Shown here: positions 35,705-43,412 of the stretch, in pieces
Layout of the letters: each line of letters starts with the position of its first letter
How positions within the stretch are numbered: position 1 is the stretch's first letter
DNA from: Comamonas testosteroni
GTDB taxonomy: Bacteria; Pseudomonadota; Gammaproteobacteria; Burkholderiales; Burkholderiaceae_C
Direction of reading: 5' to 3'
Length of the DNA: 64,000 nt
NCBI RefSeq assembly: GCF_003569915.1
Contig: NZ_KZ984447.1
Coordinates: forward strand, 1 to 64,000
Program-made: the position numbers and the translations under genes
The notes under the pieces: generated by a model
The model's database searches: none
Told to the model about the DNA's origin: nothing
The model's input: only the letters and a program-made list of their open reading frames with translations

Positions 35705-36850
35705 ATGTGGAGCTGGAAACAGATTGCTGGCTTGGTGCCGCACTCCGCCAGCGATGACGTGGACTGGGTCGCCTGTCTGCATGCCTTCCCCCAGCTGGAG
35801 CTGGCCAAGGCCACGCCGCAGGACCCGGTCTATCACGCCGAAGGCGATGTCTGGACACACACGCAGATGGTGGTGCGCGAGCTGCTGGCCGATGCAGACT
35901 ATGCGCTGCTCACGAATGAGGAGCGCGAAACGATTTTTCTGTCCGCACTGCTGCACGATGTGGCCAAGTGCTCGACCACACAAGTCGGTGAGGATGGCCG
36001 CATCTCGCAACCCGGCCATTCGCGTCGGGGCGCAATGGATGCGCGGCTGATGCTGTGGGAGGCGGGCGCGCCCGTGGCGCAGCGCGAAGCCATCTGCCGC
36101 CTGATTGCCGTGCATCAGGTGCCGTTCTTCGCCTTTGCCGATTCGCGGCGCGGCGTCTCGCCGGAGTTCATCGTGCGCGAGCTGTCCTGGCAGGTCGATC
36201 TGCATTTGCTGGTGCTGCTGGCGCGTGCCGATATCAAAGGGCGCATCTGCCCCGATGTGGGCCATGTGCTGCTCAATATCGAACTGTTCAAAGAGCTGGC
36301 GCTGGAAGAGGGCTGTCTGCGCACGCCGCGCAAATTTGCTTCAGCAGAGACGGCGGTGCGCTACTTTCGCGGGGCCGAGCTGCATCCGGACTATGCGCTG
36401 CATGAGGAGCCGGGCTCGCGCGTCATTGTGATGTGCGGCCTGCCTGCCTCGGGCAAAAATCGCTGGGTGGCTGAGCACAATGGCGATTTGCCCGTGGTGT
36501 CGTTTGACGATGCGCGCACCGAGCTGGGCCTCAAACATGGCGAAAACGAAGGCGCTGCCGCGCACCGCGCCGTGGACAAGGCCAAAAGCCTGCTGCGCGC
36601 CAAGGCCCCGTTTGTGTGGAACGCCACGCACCTGTCAAAGCAGATGCGCGGCAAATCCGTCGATCTATGCCTGGCCTATGGCGCGCAGGTAGAGCTGGTG
36701 CATCTGGAGGCCAGCCGCGCCACTCTGCTGTCGCGCAACAGCAAGCGCGACACCACGCTGAGCAATGCCGCGCTTTTGGGCATGCTGCACAAATGGGAGG
36801 TGCCGCTACCGACGGAGGCGCATGGGCTGCAGCTGCTGGTCAATGAGTAA
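35705..36850 (+). CDS. HD-domain phosphoesterase fused to polynucleotide kinase (HD-Pnk-like RNA/DNA end-healing enzyme)
   Basis: The 381-residue protein has an N-terminal HD domain (about 40-210): His in WTHTQM, the doublet His84-Asp85 in LLHDVAKCST, further His in GHSRRGAMD and VHQVPF, and Asp in ARADIKGR. A C-terminal P-loop kinase domain (about 240-381) has Walker A CGLPASGKN (Lys251) with Asn in place of the usual Ser/Thr, SFDDARTELGL with the likely catalytic Asp, and an Arg-rich lid SRNSKRDTTLSN. This is the arrangement of the described Runella HD-Pnk enzyme, which removes 2',3'-cyclic phosphates and phosphorylates 5'-OH ends. It would prepare ends for the ligase upstream. The start follows AAAGGAGATTTTT. 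Confidence 0.85.
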   Translation: MWSWKQIAGLVPHSASDDVDWVACLHAFPQLELAKATPQDPVYHAEGDVWTHTQMVVRELLADADYALLTNEERETIFLSALLHDVAKCSTTQVGEDGRISQPGHSRRGAMDARLMLWEAGAPVAQREAICRLIAVHQVPFFAFADSRRGVSPEFIVRELSWQVDLHLLVLLARADIKGRICPDVGHVLLNIELFKELALEEGCLRTPRKFASAETAVRYFRGAELHPDYALHEEPGSRVIVMCGLPASGKNRWVAEHNGDLPVVSFDDARTELGLKHGENEGAAAHRAVDKAKSLLRAKAPFVWNATHLSKQMRGKSVDLCLAYGAQVELVHLEASRATLLSRNSKRDTTLSNAALLGMLHKWEVPLPTEAHGLQLLVNE

Positions 36851-36866
36851 CTGCAAAGCCCAAAGC

Positions 36867-36903
36867 AAAAAGGGCCGGAGATATTGCGTCTCCGGCCCTT
36901 TTT
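36867..36903. terminator. Bidirectional intrinsic terminator
   Basis: AAAAAGGGCCGGAGA (36867-36881) and TCTCCGGCCCTTTTT (36889-36903) form a perfect 15-bp stem with a 7-nt loop and T runs on both strands. It closes the RNA-repair genes and the convergent MFS gene. Confidence 0.95.
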
Positions 36904-36909
36904 GTTTGC

Positions 36910-38139
36910 TTACCGCGCCATCACCTGCGCATAGTGCTTGGGATTGAAGCGCGACACCAGTTGCATCACCAGTGCGGCGACACCGGCCTGATACAGCCAG
37001 CCTGCCGCCCAGTTGCCGCTGATCTGGTGCAGCTGCGCCATGATCAGCGGGGCCAGTGCGGCCAGGATAAAGCCGCCGCCCTGCATCAGCGCGTTGAGTG
37101 CGCCAGCTTGCGAGGGGGAGGGCAGGTGATCCAGCGCCACCAGCATGAACAGCGAAAAGCAGCCGCCCAGACCCAGCCCCAGCACGATGGCGTTGAGCGT
37201 GGGCATGGCATCAGGCCACAGAGCCAGCCCGCCAAAGCCGAAGATCTGCAGCAGCAGCGCCACGGCCACCCAGAGGCGGCGGTCCACATTGCGGCGAGCC
37301 AGCGCAGGCATGACCAGTGCGGAGACGGCCTGCGCAATCGACAGAATGGCCAGCAGCGTGCCGCTTTGCGTCGCCGTCCAGCCATGGGTCTGGTAGAACG
37401 GGGCCAGCCAGGCCACGGTCGATGCATAGCCGCCATTCATCAGGCCAAACGCCAGCAGCAGCAGCCAGGTGCGTTTTTTGCGCAGCAGCCAGCCGGTGTC
37501 GCTGGGGGCTTGGCTGGCTGCAGCATTGGGCGCTGGGGCGGTTGCACCCAGCAGACTGAGCGCATACCAGGCCAGCGGCACGGCCAGCAGCGCGGGAATG
37601 GCCCAGATGGCCATGGCCGACTGCCAGCCCATGCCGGCCTGCATGGCCATGGGTGATAGCTGGGCGCTGAGTGCGCCGCCGCCCATCAGCGCTGCGGAGT
37701 ACAAGCCCATCATGGGCGCGACATTATTGGGCGATACGCGCTTGATCAGGCCCGGCATGGCGCTTTGCACCAGCGCCACACCCGCGCCGCACAGACCTGC
37801 CGTGGCAATCAACAGGCTGCCGGTGGCACTGCCCGCAGACGCCATGCGCAGCGCGCAGCCCAGCGCAATCAGCAGCAAGGAGCCGCAGACCGCTGTGCGT
37901 GCGCCCCAGCGCTGCAGTGCCGAAGGGGCCAACCAGCCGCCCACGCCCATCAGAGCCATGGGCAGCAGCGTGAGCCACGAGAAGCTGCGCAAATCCATGC
38001 CCGTGGTCTGCTGAATGGTGGGAGCCAGCGGGCCGGGAGCGGTGAGAAACGGGCGCAGATTGATGGTGACCAGCACCACTACGCTGAGCCAAAGCCAGGC
38101 GGGGACACGAGTGGAGAGAGAGGGCGTGGATGTCGTCAT
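36910..38139 (-). CDS. MFS transporter, CynX/NimT family
   Basis: The 409-residue membrane protein has twelve hydrophobic segments and the CynX/NimT style: VTINLRPFLTAPGPLAPTI at the first helix and GLYSAALMGGGALSAQLSPM after helix 4. Members export or import small nitrogen compounds such as cyanate, 2-nitroimidazole or others; the ligand here is unknown. The start at 38139 leaves 5 bp after the deaminase stop; a start at 38160 would overlap it. The pairing with a nucleobase-type deaminase suggests nitrogen-compound handling, which is a weak inference. Confidence 0.85.
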   Translation of the reverse strand: MTTSTPSLSTRVPAWLWLSVVVLVTINLRPFLTAPGPLAPTIQQTTGMDLRSFSWLTLLPMALMGVGGWLAPSALQRWGARTAVCGSLLLIALGCALRMASAGSATGSLLIATAGLCGAGVALVQSAMPGLIKRVSPNNVAPMMGLYSAALMGGGALSAQLSPMAMQAGMGWQSAMAIWAIPALLAVPLAWYALSLLGATAPAPNAAASQAPSDTGWLLRKKRTWLLLLAFGLMNGGYASTVAWLAPFYQTHGWTATQSGTLLAILSIAQAVSALVMPALARRNVDRRLWVAVALLLQIFGFGGLALWPDAMPTLNAIVLGLGLGGCFSLFMLVALDHLPSPSQAGALNALMQGGGFILAALAPLIMAQLHQISGNWAAGWLYQAGVAALVMQLVSRFNPKHYAQVMAR

Positions 38140-38144
38140 GAAAA

Positions 38145-38726
38145 TCACTGGCCTGCGCATGCACGCATGGCAGGCAGTGCAGTCTTGTTGTTATGGTTTT
38201 TGAAAAAAGCGCGGCGAATCAGTCCTGCGGCCAGGGTGCATCGCCAAAGCGCGGCGAATCCGTCCTGCGGCCAGGGTGCATCGCCATAAAGCTGGGCCGC
38301 CGTAATGCCGGTGTCAATGCGGGTGATGGGCAGCGGCGGAGGAGTCAGGGACAGGCGCAGACGCTGGTACGTGCCTTCGCTGGACAGACCATAGGGCGCG
38401 GCGTCCTCGTTGTCGAAGGCGAAAAAGACCTGCTCGGCACCGTTCATGACCAGCGCCGCCAGACACATGGGGCAAGGGTGGCCGCTGGCGTAGATGGACA
38501 GTCCCGCCAGACTGGGGTTGGCGCGCTTTTGCGTGCCTGCGCGAATCGCTTCCATCTCGGCGTGGGTGCTGGGGTCATGGCTGGCGATGATGTTGTTCAC
38601 GCCCGTGGCAATGACTTCATCGCCCAGAGCCAGCACGGCGCCAAACGGGCGACCGCCCTGAAGGCGGTTGGCATGGGCCAGATCCACGGCCTGACGCATG
38701 AGTTGGGTGTGATGCTTGCTGTTCAT
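38145..38726 (-). CDS. Nucleoside/guanine deaminase, C-terminus altered by a 40-bp duplication
   Basis: The 193-residue protein is a cytidine-deaminase-fold enzyme with zinc ligands in STHAEMEAIR (His, with catalytic Glu) and GHPCPMCLAALVMNG (two Cys). RPFGAVL and the DNEDAAPYGL segment fit guanine or related deaminases. It hydrolytically deaminates a purine or pyrimidine base. The last 35 or so residues (from GFAALWRCTLA on) are read out of the ancestral frame through a tandem 40-bp repeat. The frame before the repeat would have ended at Pro-Gln-Asp-stop. The catalytic core is intact, so activity may survive. Confidence 0.85.
   Translation of the reverse strand: MNSKHHTQLMRQAVDLAHANRLQGGRPFGAVLALGDEVIATGVNNIIASHDPSTHAEMEAIRAGTQKRANPSLAGLSIYASGHPCPMCLAALVMNGAEQVFFAFDNEDAAPYGLSSEGTYQRLRLSLTPPPLPITRIDTGITAAQLYGDAPWPQDGFAALWRCTLAAGLIRRAFFKNHNNKTALPAMRACAGQ
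38206..38285. repeat. Tandem 40-bp duplication in the deaminase 3' end
   Basis: Two 40-bp units (38206-38245 and 38246-38285), each starting AAAGCGCGGCGAATC, differ at a single base (A versus C). Because 40 is not a multiple of three, the second copy shifts the frame. The base difference changes a TGA in one copy into a sense GGA in the other. Confidence 0.92.
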
Positions 38727-38733
38727 GACTATT

Positions 38734-38772
38734 AAATTGATAGCTATCAGCCTATGTTCTATATAGACTAGG
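38734..38772 (+). repeat. Dispersed GATAGCTG-type repeat, copy f
   Basis: AAATTGATAGCTATCAGCCT is followed by ATGTTCTATATAGACTAGG. GATAGCTATC is itself a perfect 10-bp palindrome. It lies in the gap upstream of the deaminase gene. Confidence 0.5.
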
Positions 38773-38857
38773 AATTGGTTTTATCTGTTTTATGCGAGGT
38801 GAGCGCAGACTGCTGTTCAGGGTACACCTGTGGCGCAGATCCGGTAGCGCCTTGCCG

Positions 38858-39823
38858 TTAAAAGCTTTTTTGCGCAAAGCTTTGCAGCCAGCGACTGCAG
38901 GCCAGCTCCACCTGCTGGCGCGCGGCGGGGCTGGCGGCCAGCATGCGGGCAAAGCCGTGCACCATGGCCGGTGCCCGCACAAGCTGCAGTGGCGCGCCCA
39001 GGGCTTGCGCCTGCTGCGCAAAGGCTTCGGCCTCATCGCGCAGAATGTCGTGGCTGGCGGTCATCACCAATGTGGGCGGCAACTGGGCGATTTGTGTGTT
39101 GCATAAGCTGGGCTGCAGCCATTGCGCGGCCTTGTCTTCGGGTTGCCCTAGCGCTTTCCAGTAATGCTGCATGGCCTCGGGTGTCAGCGCATAGCCGCTG
39201 GCAAATTCGCGCATGCTGGGCGTGTTCTGCTCTGGCTGCAGTGGCGGGTAGAGCAGCAGCAAGCCCTTGATGGTTGAGGCATAGGCATCACCAGCATGGC
39301 CCTGCAACTGGCGCACCGCCGCCGCCAGCGCCAGATGGGCACCCGCGCTATCGCCGCCCAGCAGCACCGCATCCCGGGCAAAAGGTAGAACTCCCTGCAT
39401 GGCGCGCAGCCACTGCAGCACGGCCATCACATCATCAAGCGGCGCGGGGAACGGGTTCTCCGGCGTGCGCCGGTAGTGCACGCTGAGCACCGTGCAGCTC
39501 GTGAACAGGCTCAGGTGCTCGCACAAATCATCATGGGTGTTGAGATCGCCCACCATCCATCCGCCGCCATGCAGCCAGACCAGCGTCTTTTGATGCGTGC
39601 TGCCTGCTTTGTGATAGCTGCGCACGCAGATTTCGCGGCCCTCGCAAGCCACAAAAAAGTCTTGCCTTGCAATACCGGGCAGTGGCGAGCGAATCAGTTG
39701 CGCTTGCAACTCGCTGAGCTGGCGGCGGCGCTGCACATAGTCAAGGCCGGGTGTGGGCGTATCGGTATCAAGTCGGGCAAAGCGCTGCAGTGTGCGGGCC
39801 AGGGCGGGGTCTATGCAATCCAT
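38858..39823 (-). CDS. Alpha/beta hydrolase (hormone-sensitive-lipase-like esterase)
   Basis: The 321-residue protein has the HSL-type oxyanion motif WLHGGGWMVGD (near residue 90), the nucleophile Ser in GGDSAGAHLALA and catalytic His in AMVHGFARM near the C-terminus, with an acid in ASHDILRDEAE. It should hydrolyse short acyl esters in the cytoplasm; no signal peptide is present. The frame is open for 121 codons upstream across the riboswitch region, but the Met at 39823 gives the family N-terminus. It is divergent to the LuxE/LuxC operon, and the intergenic region holds that operon's TPP riboswitch. Confidence 0.88.
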   Translation of the reverse strand: MDCIDPALARTLQRFARLDTDTPTPGLDYVQRRRQLSELQAQLIRSPLPGIARQDFFVACEGREICVRSYHKAGSTHQKTLVWLHGGGWMVGDLNTHDDLCEHLSLFTSCTVLSVHYRRTPENPFPAPLDDVMAVLQWLRAMQGVLPFARDAVLLGGDSAGAHLALAAAVRQLQGHAGDAYASTIKGLLLLYPPLQPEQNTPSMREFASGYALTPEAMQHYWKALGQPEDKAAQWLQPSLCNTQIAQLPPTLVMTASHDILRDEAEAFAQQAQALGAPLQLVRAPAMVHGFARMLAASPAARQQVELACSRWLQSFAQKSF

Positions 39824-39837
39824 GGTGCCATCATAGA

Positions 39838-39875
39838 TTTGATAGCTGCCAGCGTATGTACTGTCTGGATATACC
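39838..39875 (+). repeat. Dispersed GATAGCTG-type repeat, copy g
   Basis: TTTGATAGCTGCCAGCGTAT is followed by GTACTGTCTGGATA. The first 17 bases agree closely with copy d at 31.1 kb. It lies in the divergent region between the hydrolase and the riboswitch. Confidence 0.5.
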
Positions 39876-39969
39876 CCGCTTTTGAGGGCTTGTAAGGACT
39901 TGCATTCCAGCCATCCACGCAATGCTGACCTGCTCCCGGTGGATGCTATGGCTGGGGTATGATGGCCGC

Positions 39970-40058
39970 GCGCTCCGGGGTGCACGCAAGTGCTGAGATC
40001 TACACCCGAGAACTTGACCCGGGTCATTCCGGCGGAAGAAGAGCTTGCACCCCACATG
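39970..40058 (+). promoter_or_regulatory. TPP riboswitch leading the LuxE/LuxC-ABC-SDR operon
   Basis: The THI-box elements occur in order on the + strand. CTCCGGGGTGC comes first, then a GCAC-GCAA-GTGC hairpin, GCTGAGAT, ACACCCG, and GAACTTGACCCGGGTCATTC with the CCGG...CCGG stem, and finally GGCGGAAGAAGAGC closing P1. The GAACTTGA in place of GAACCTGA is a one-base variant. The operon start lies about 66 nt further on, after CTCGAAGGAATCTC. A CCGCC-TGCAT-GGCGG hairpin (40060-40074) lies between and could be part of the expression platform. Repression by thiamine pyrophosphate is expected. Confidence 0.85.
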
Positions 40059-40124
40059 ACCGCCTGCATGGCGGCATGGGTGGGCGCCTTCGGAGCATGA
40101 CATCTCAGCTCTCGAAGGAATCTC

Positions 40125-41207
40125 ATGGACAAGGCCGCTGCCCTGATTGCAGACCTGCTGGCTTTCATTGCGCAGGACGACTGCACCGACGATCAGTTCA
40201 ACGATCTGGCTCTGCGGCTGTTTGCCCACCAGTACGAAAACAACGCGCCGCTGCGCAGCTTTTGCCAGCGCCGTGGTGCCACGCTGCGCTCCGTGAAGTC
40301 CTGGCGCGATATTCCTGCCGTGCCCATCGATGCCTTCAAGGCCATGGAACTGCGCAGCGAGCCCGCATCGCCCAACGAGCGCATCTTCATGACCAGCGGC
40401 ACCACAGGCCGTGCGGCGCGTGGCAAGCACTTTCACCCCGCGCTGGATGTGTATGACCTGTCGATGAAGCGCTATTTCGCGCCGCGCTTTATGCATGGCG
40501 TGGAACGCATGAGCATGGGCATTCTGTTCCCCGATGAGCAGGCTATGCCCAACTCATCGCTGGCCCACTATCTGGCGCTGGCAAAGTCCGAATTTGGCAG
40601 TGCTGACAGCCGCTACTACCTCACACCTGAAGGCCTGGACATGCCCGGCCTGTGCGCGACACTGGAAGAATCCGAGCGTAGCGGCCAGCCGTTTGCGTTG
40701 CTGGGTGCCAGCTTCAGCCTGGTGCATGTGATGGACGCTTTGAAGGCGCAGGGCCGCAGCTTCAAACTGCCCGCAGGCAGCCGCATTCTGGACACCGGCG
40801 GCTACAAGGGCCAGTCGCGCGAGCTGCCGCTCGAAGAGTTTTACGCCGACCTGTCCGCGCTGTTTGGCGTGCCGCGAACGCTGTGCATCAATATGTATGG
40901 CATGACGGAGCTGAGCACGCAGTTCTATGACGCAGGCAATGCCACGCTGCCCTCGGTCAAGTCCGGCCCGCACTGGATTCGCTCGCGTTTGGTCGAGCCC
41001 ATCACGGGCCGCGATGTGGCGGCAGGCGAGCGCGGCATTCTCGTGCATTGCGATCTGGCCAATTACAACTCCACCACCACCATCCTGACCGAAGACGTGG
41101 GCCTGTGGGCCGATGGCGGATTTCTGCTGCTGGGCCGCGCCGAAGGGGCTGCGGCCAAGGGTTGCTCCATGGCCGTGGATGAGTTTGTGAAAGCCACCAG
41201 CGCATGA
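40125..41207 (+). CDS. LuxE-like acyl-protein synthetase / acyl ligase
   Basis: The 360-residue protein belongs to the LuxE/PaaK-type adenylating family. The ATP motif TSGTTGRA is at residues 90-97, and the middle holds DTGGYKGQSRELPLEEFY and NMYGMTELSTQFYD. A Cys near the C-terminus (Cys347 in AAAKGCSMAVDEF) matches the acyl-accepting Cys of LuxE. In luminous bacteria LuxE activates a fatty acid with ATP and passes the acyl group to LuxC. Here it is the first gene after a TPP riboswitch, so the acid is more likely thiamine-related than a long-chain fatty acid; that is inference. Its stop overlaps the luxC-like start (ATGA). Confidence 0.88.
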   Translation: MDKAAALIADLLAFIAQDDCTDDQFNDLALRLFAHQYENNAPLRSFCQRRGATLRSVKSWRDIPAVPIDAFKAMELRSEPASPNERIFMTSGTTGRAARGKHFHPALDVYDLSMKRYFAPRFMHGVERMSMGILFPDEQAMPNSSLAHYLALAKSEFGSADSRYYLTPEGLDMPGLCATLEESERSGQPFALLGASFSLVHVMDALKAQGRSFKLPAGSRILDTGGYKGQSRELPLEEFYADLSALFGVPRTLCINMYGMTELSTQFYDAGNATLPSVKSGPHWIRSRLVEPITGRDVAAGERGILVHCDLANYNSTTTILTEDVGLWADGGFLLLGRAEGAAAKGCSMAVDEFVKATSA

Positions 41208-42664
41208 CTGATCGCACCAGTGTCATGCGCATACAGGCGGGCTACCTGCCCGGTTTGCGTGATGAAGATGTGCAGTGGCACCCGCTGCATTTTGCGCACA
41301 ATGGCCAGCAGCTTGAAGTCTTGGTGCCTGCGCTGACAGCGGCGCAAATGCAGGCGCTGGCCCGCCATGTGCGCGCGGCGGCAGATGCGAGTCTGCGCTC
41401 CATGCCTGTGGCTGAAATCATTGATGCAATTGACCGCGCCATGGCCCGGCTGCTGCATCGCAGCGACCCGTATCGCCAGCAGGCCGAAGCCTGGCTGCCC
41501 GTGGTCAGCGGTTATGACGCAGACATGGTGCGGCTGGGCCTGACCGGCTTTTTCAAGACTTTTCGTGCGCCGCAGCTCAGGCGCTTTGTGGCTGAGGACT
41601 TTGCCAACCCCGCCGTGCTGGATGGCTTTCAGCCCACGGCCAAAGGTGGTGCGGTACGGGCCTTTGGTCCGAATCTGCTGGTGCATGGCTGGGCAGGTAA
41701 TGTGCCTGCGCTGTCGCTGTGGAGCCTGGTCTGCAGCCTGCTGGTCAAAGCGCCCAGCATTGGCAAGCTGGCCAGTGCAGAGCCGCTGTTTGCAGGCTGG
41801 TTTGCGCGGCTGCTGGCCGAGGTGCATCCGCCGCTGGCCGATTGCCTGGCCGTGGTCTGGTGGAGCGGTGCAGGCGGCCAAGAAGCCGATGCGCTGTATG
41901 CCGAGGCTGATACGGTGCTGGCTTACGGCAGCAATCACACGCTGGATGCGCTACGCCAGCGCCTGCCTGTGACTACGCGATTTTTGCCGCATGGGCACAA
42001 GCTGGGTTTTGGCATGGTGGCTAGTCATGCGCTCGATACCCTCAAAGCGCCCGCCATGGCGCGGCTGGCCGCCTGGGATGTGATGCGCTACGACCAGCAG
42101 GGTTGCTACTCGCCCCATGTGTTTTATGTAGAGCGCGGCGCGGCCGTTTCGCCGCGCGTCTTTGCCGACTATCTGGCCGCCGAGCTGGCCAATCTGCAGC
42201 GCCGCTTTGCCCGCCGCGAGCTGGAACTGGAAGAGGGTACTGCCGTGGCCCGCTGGCAGCAGGGCGTGGAATGGTCGGGGCAGGGCGAGTTGCTGGGCCC
42301 TGTGGATGCGCCATGGAGCGTGGCCTATCACGACACTCTGCAGCCGCTGACCCCCACGGCGCTGTACCGCACGATTGCCGTGGTGGCTGTGGACAGACTG
42401 GACGATGTAATTCCCGTCGTTGCTGCGCAGCGCGACTTTTTACAGACTGCGGGGCTGGCAACAAGCCCCGAGGAGCTGTACCGCCTGGCCGGTTTGCTGG
42501 GCGCAGCAGGTGTGACCCGCATCAGCGCCATTGGCTCCATGAGCATGCCCGAAGCAGGGTGGCACCACGATGGGCGCTTCAATCTGCTCGATCTGGTGCG
42601 CATGACGGAGATCGAACAATCTGCCGAAATCGCAGCCCAGCCATTGGCCTTGTATGCAGACTGA
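41204..42664 (+). CDS. LuxC-like acyl-CoA/acyl-protein reductase
   Basis: The 486-residue protein is a LuxC-family NAD(P)H-dependent acyl reductase. The N-terminal part has GFFKTFRAPQLRRFVAEDF and a nucleotide-binding region with VRAFGPNLLVHGWAGNVPAL. The catalytic Cys301 sits in MRYDQQGCYSPHVFYVE, matching the acylated Cys of LuxC. It would reduce an acyl thioester to the aldehyde in concert with the LuxE-like enzyme. It is coupled to both neighbours: ATGA with the ligase and a short overlap or abutment with the ABC ATPase. No luciferase (luxAB) genes are present, so bioluminescence is excluded. Confidence 0.9.
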   Translation: MTDRTSVMRIQAGYLPGLRDEDVQWHPLHFAHNGQQLEVLVPALTAAQMQALARHVRAAADASLRSMPVAEIIDAIDRAMARLLHRSDPYRQQAEAWLPVVSGYDADMVRLGLTGFFKTFRAPQLRRFVAEDFANPAVLDGFQPTAKGGAVRAFGPNLLVHGWAGNVPALSLWSLVCSLLVKAPSIGKLASAEPLFAGWFARLLAEVHPPLADCLAVVWWSGAGGQEADALYAEADTVLAYGSNHTLDALRQRLPVTTRFLPHGHKLGFGMVASHALDTLKAPAMARLAAWDVMRYDQQGCYSPHVFYVERGAAVSPRVFADYLAAELANLQRRFARRELELEEGTAVARWQQGVEWSGQGELLGPVDAPWSVAYHDTLQPLTPTALYRTIAVVAVDRLDDVIPVVAAQRDFLQTAGLATSPEELYRLAGLLGAAGVTRISAIGSMSMPEAGWHHDGRFNLLDLVRMTEIEQSAEIAAQPLALYAD

Positions 42665-43412
42665 TATGGCGTTTCTTGCAATGGATCAGGTCAGCTTTGG
42701 CTACCCCGGGCGTGCGCCCGTGGTGGACGGCGTGAGCTGGCAGATGCAGGCGGGCGAGGTGCACTGCCTGCTGGGCCGCAGCGGCTGCGGCAAGACGACC
42801 TTGCTCAAGCTGGCGGCGGGGCTGCTCAAACCGCAGACGGGCCGCATTGTGCTGCGTGGCGGTGAGCTGGCCGCGCCTGGGCCGCAGATCGGCTTTATGT
42901 TTCAGGCCCCGACCTTGCTGGAATGGCAGTCCGCGCTGACCAATGTGCTGCTACCCGTGTCGCTGCAACGCAAGCCCACTGCGCAGGACGAGCAGCGCGC
43001 GCTGCAATTGCTGGAGCAGCTGGGGCTTGCCAGCCATGCGCTGCAGCACCCAAGACATTTGTCCGGCGGGCAGCAGAGCCGCGTGGCACTGGCGCGCGCG
43101 CTGATGCTGGAGCCGCCGCTGCTGCTGCTTGATGAGCCTTTTGCCGCGCTCGACGCCATCACCCGCGTCGAGCTGCAGGACGATTTGCTGCGCACCTGCC
43201 GCGAGCGTGGCACCACGGTGCTGTTTGTGACCCACGATATCAACGAAGCCGTCTATCTGGGCGACCGCATTGCGCTCATGCATGGCGGGCGCATGGTGCA
43301 GGACTGGCGTATTGACCTGCCCGCACCGCGCAAGCAGGCCATGCGCCATGGCGCGGCCTTCAACGCGTATTGCGCGGAAGTGCGCGCTGCGATGGATGAG
43401 GTGCGGTCATGA
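42654..43412 (+). CDS. ABC transporter ATPase, nitrate/taurine/thiamine-precursor type (ThiZ-like)
   Basis: The 252-residue cytoplasmic ATPase has Walker A GRSGCGKTT, signature LSGGQQSRVALARAL, Walker B LLLLDEPFAALD and the switch His in FVTHDINEAV. It belongs to the SsuB/TauB/ThiZ group, which works with THI5/NMT1-type binding proteins. The frame starts inside the end of the reductase gene at 42654; an ATG at 42666, two bases after that stop, is an equally good start. Its own stop overlaps the permease ATG. The TPP riboswitch upstream suggests a thiamine-related ligand. Confidence 0.9.
   Translation: MQTDMAFLAMDQVSFGYPGRAPVVDGVSWQMQAGEVHCLLGRSGCGKTTLLKLAAGLLKPQTGRIVLRGGELAAPGPQIGFMFQAPTLLEWQSALTNVLLPVSLQRKPTAQDEQRALQLLEQLGLASHALQHPRHLSGGQQSRVALARALMLEPPLLLLDEPFAALDAITRVELQDDLLRTCRERGTTVLFVTHDINEAVYLGDRIALMHGGRMVQDWRIDLPAPRKQAMRHGAAFNAYCAEVRAAMDEVRS

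Noticed and set aside
40125..42664. Luminescence operon
   Set aside because: LuxE and LuxC homologues are present but no luxA, luxB or luxD; the TPP riboswitch and ABC genes point elsewhere.
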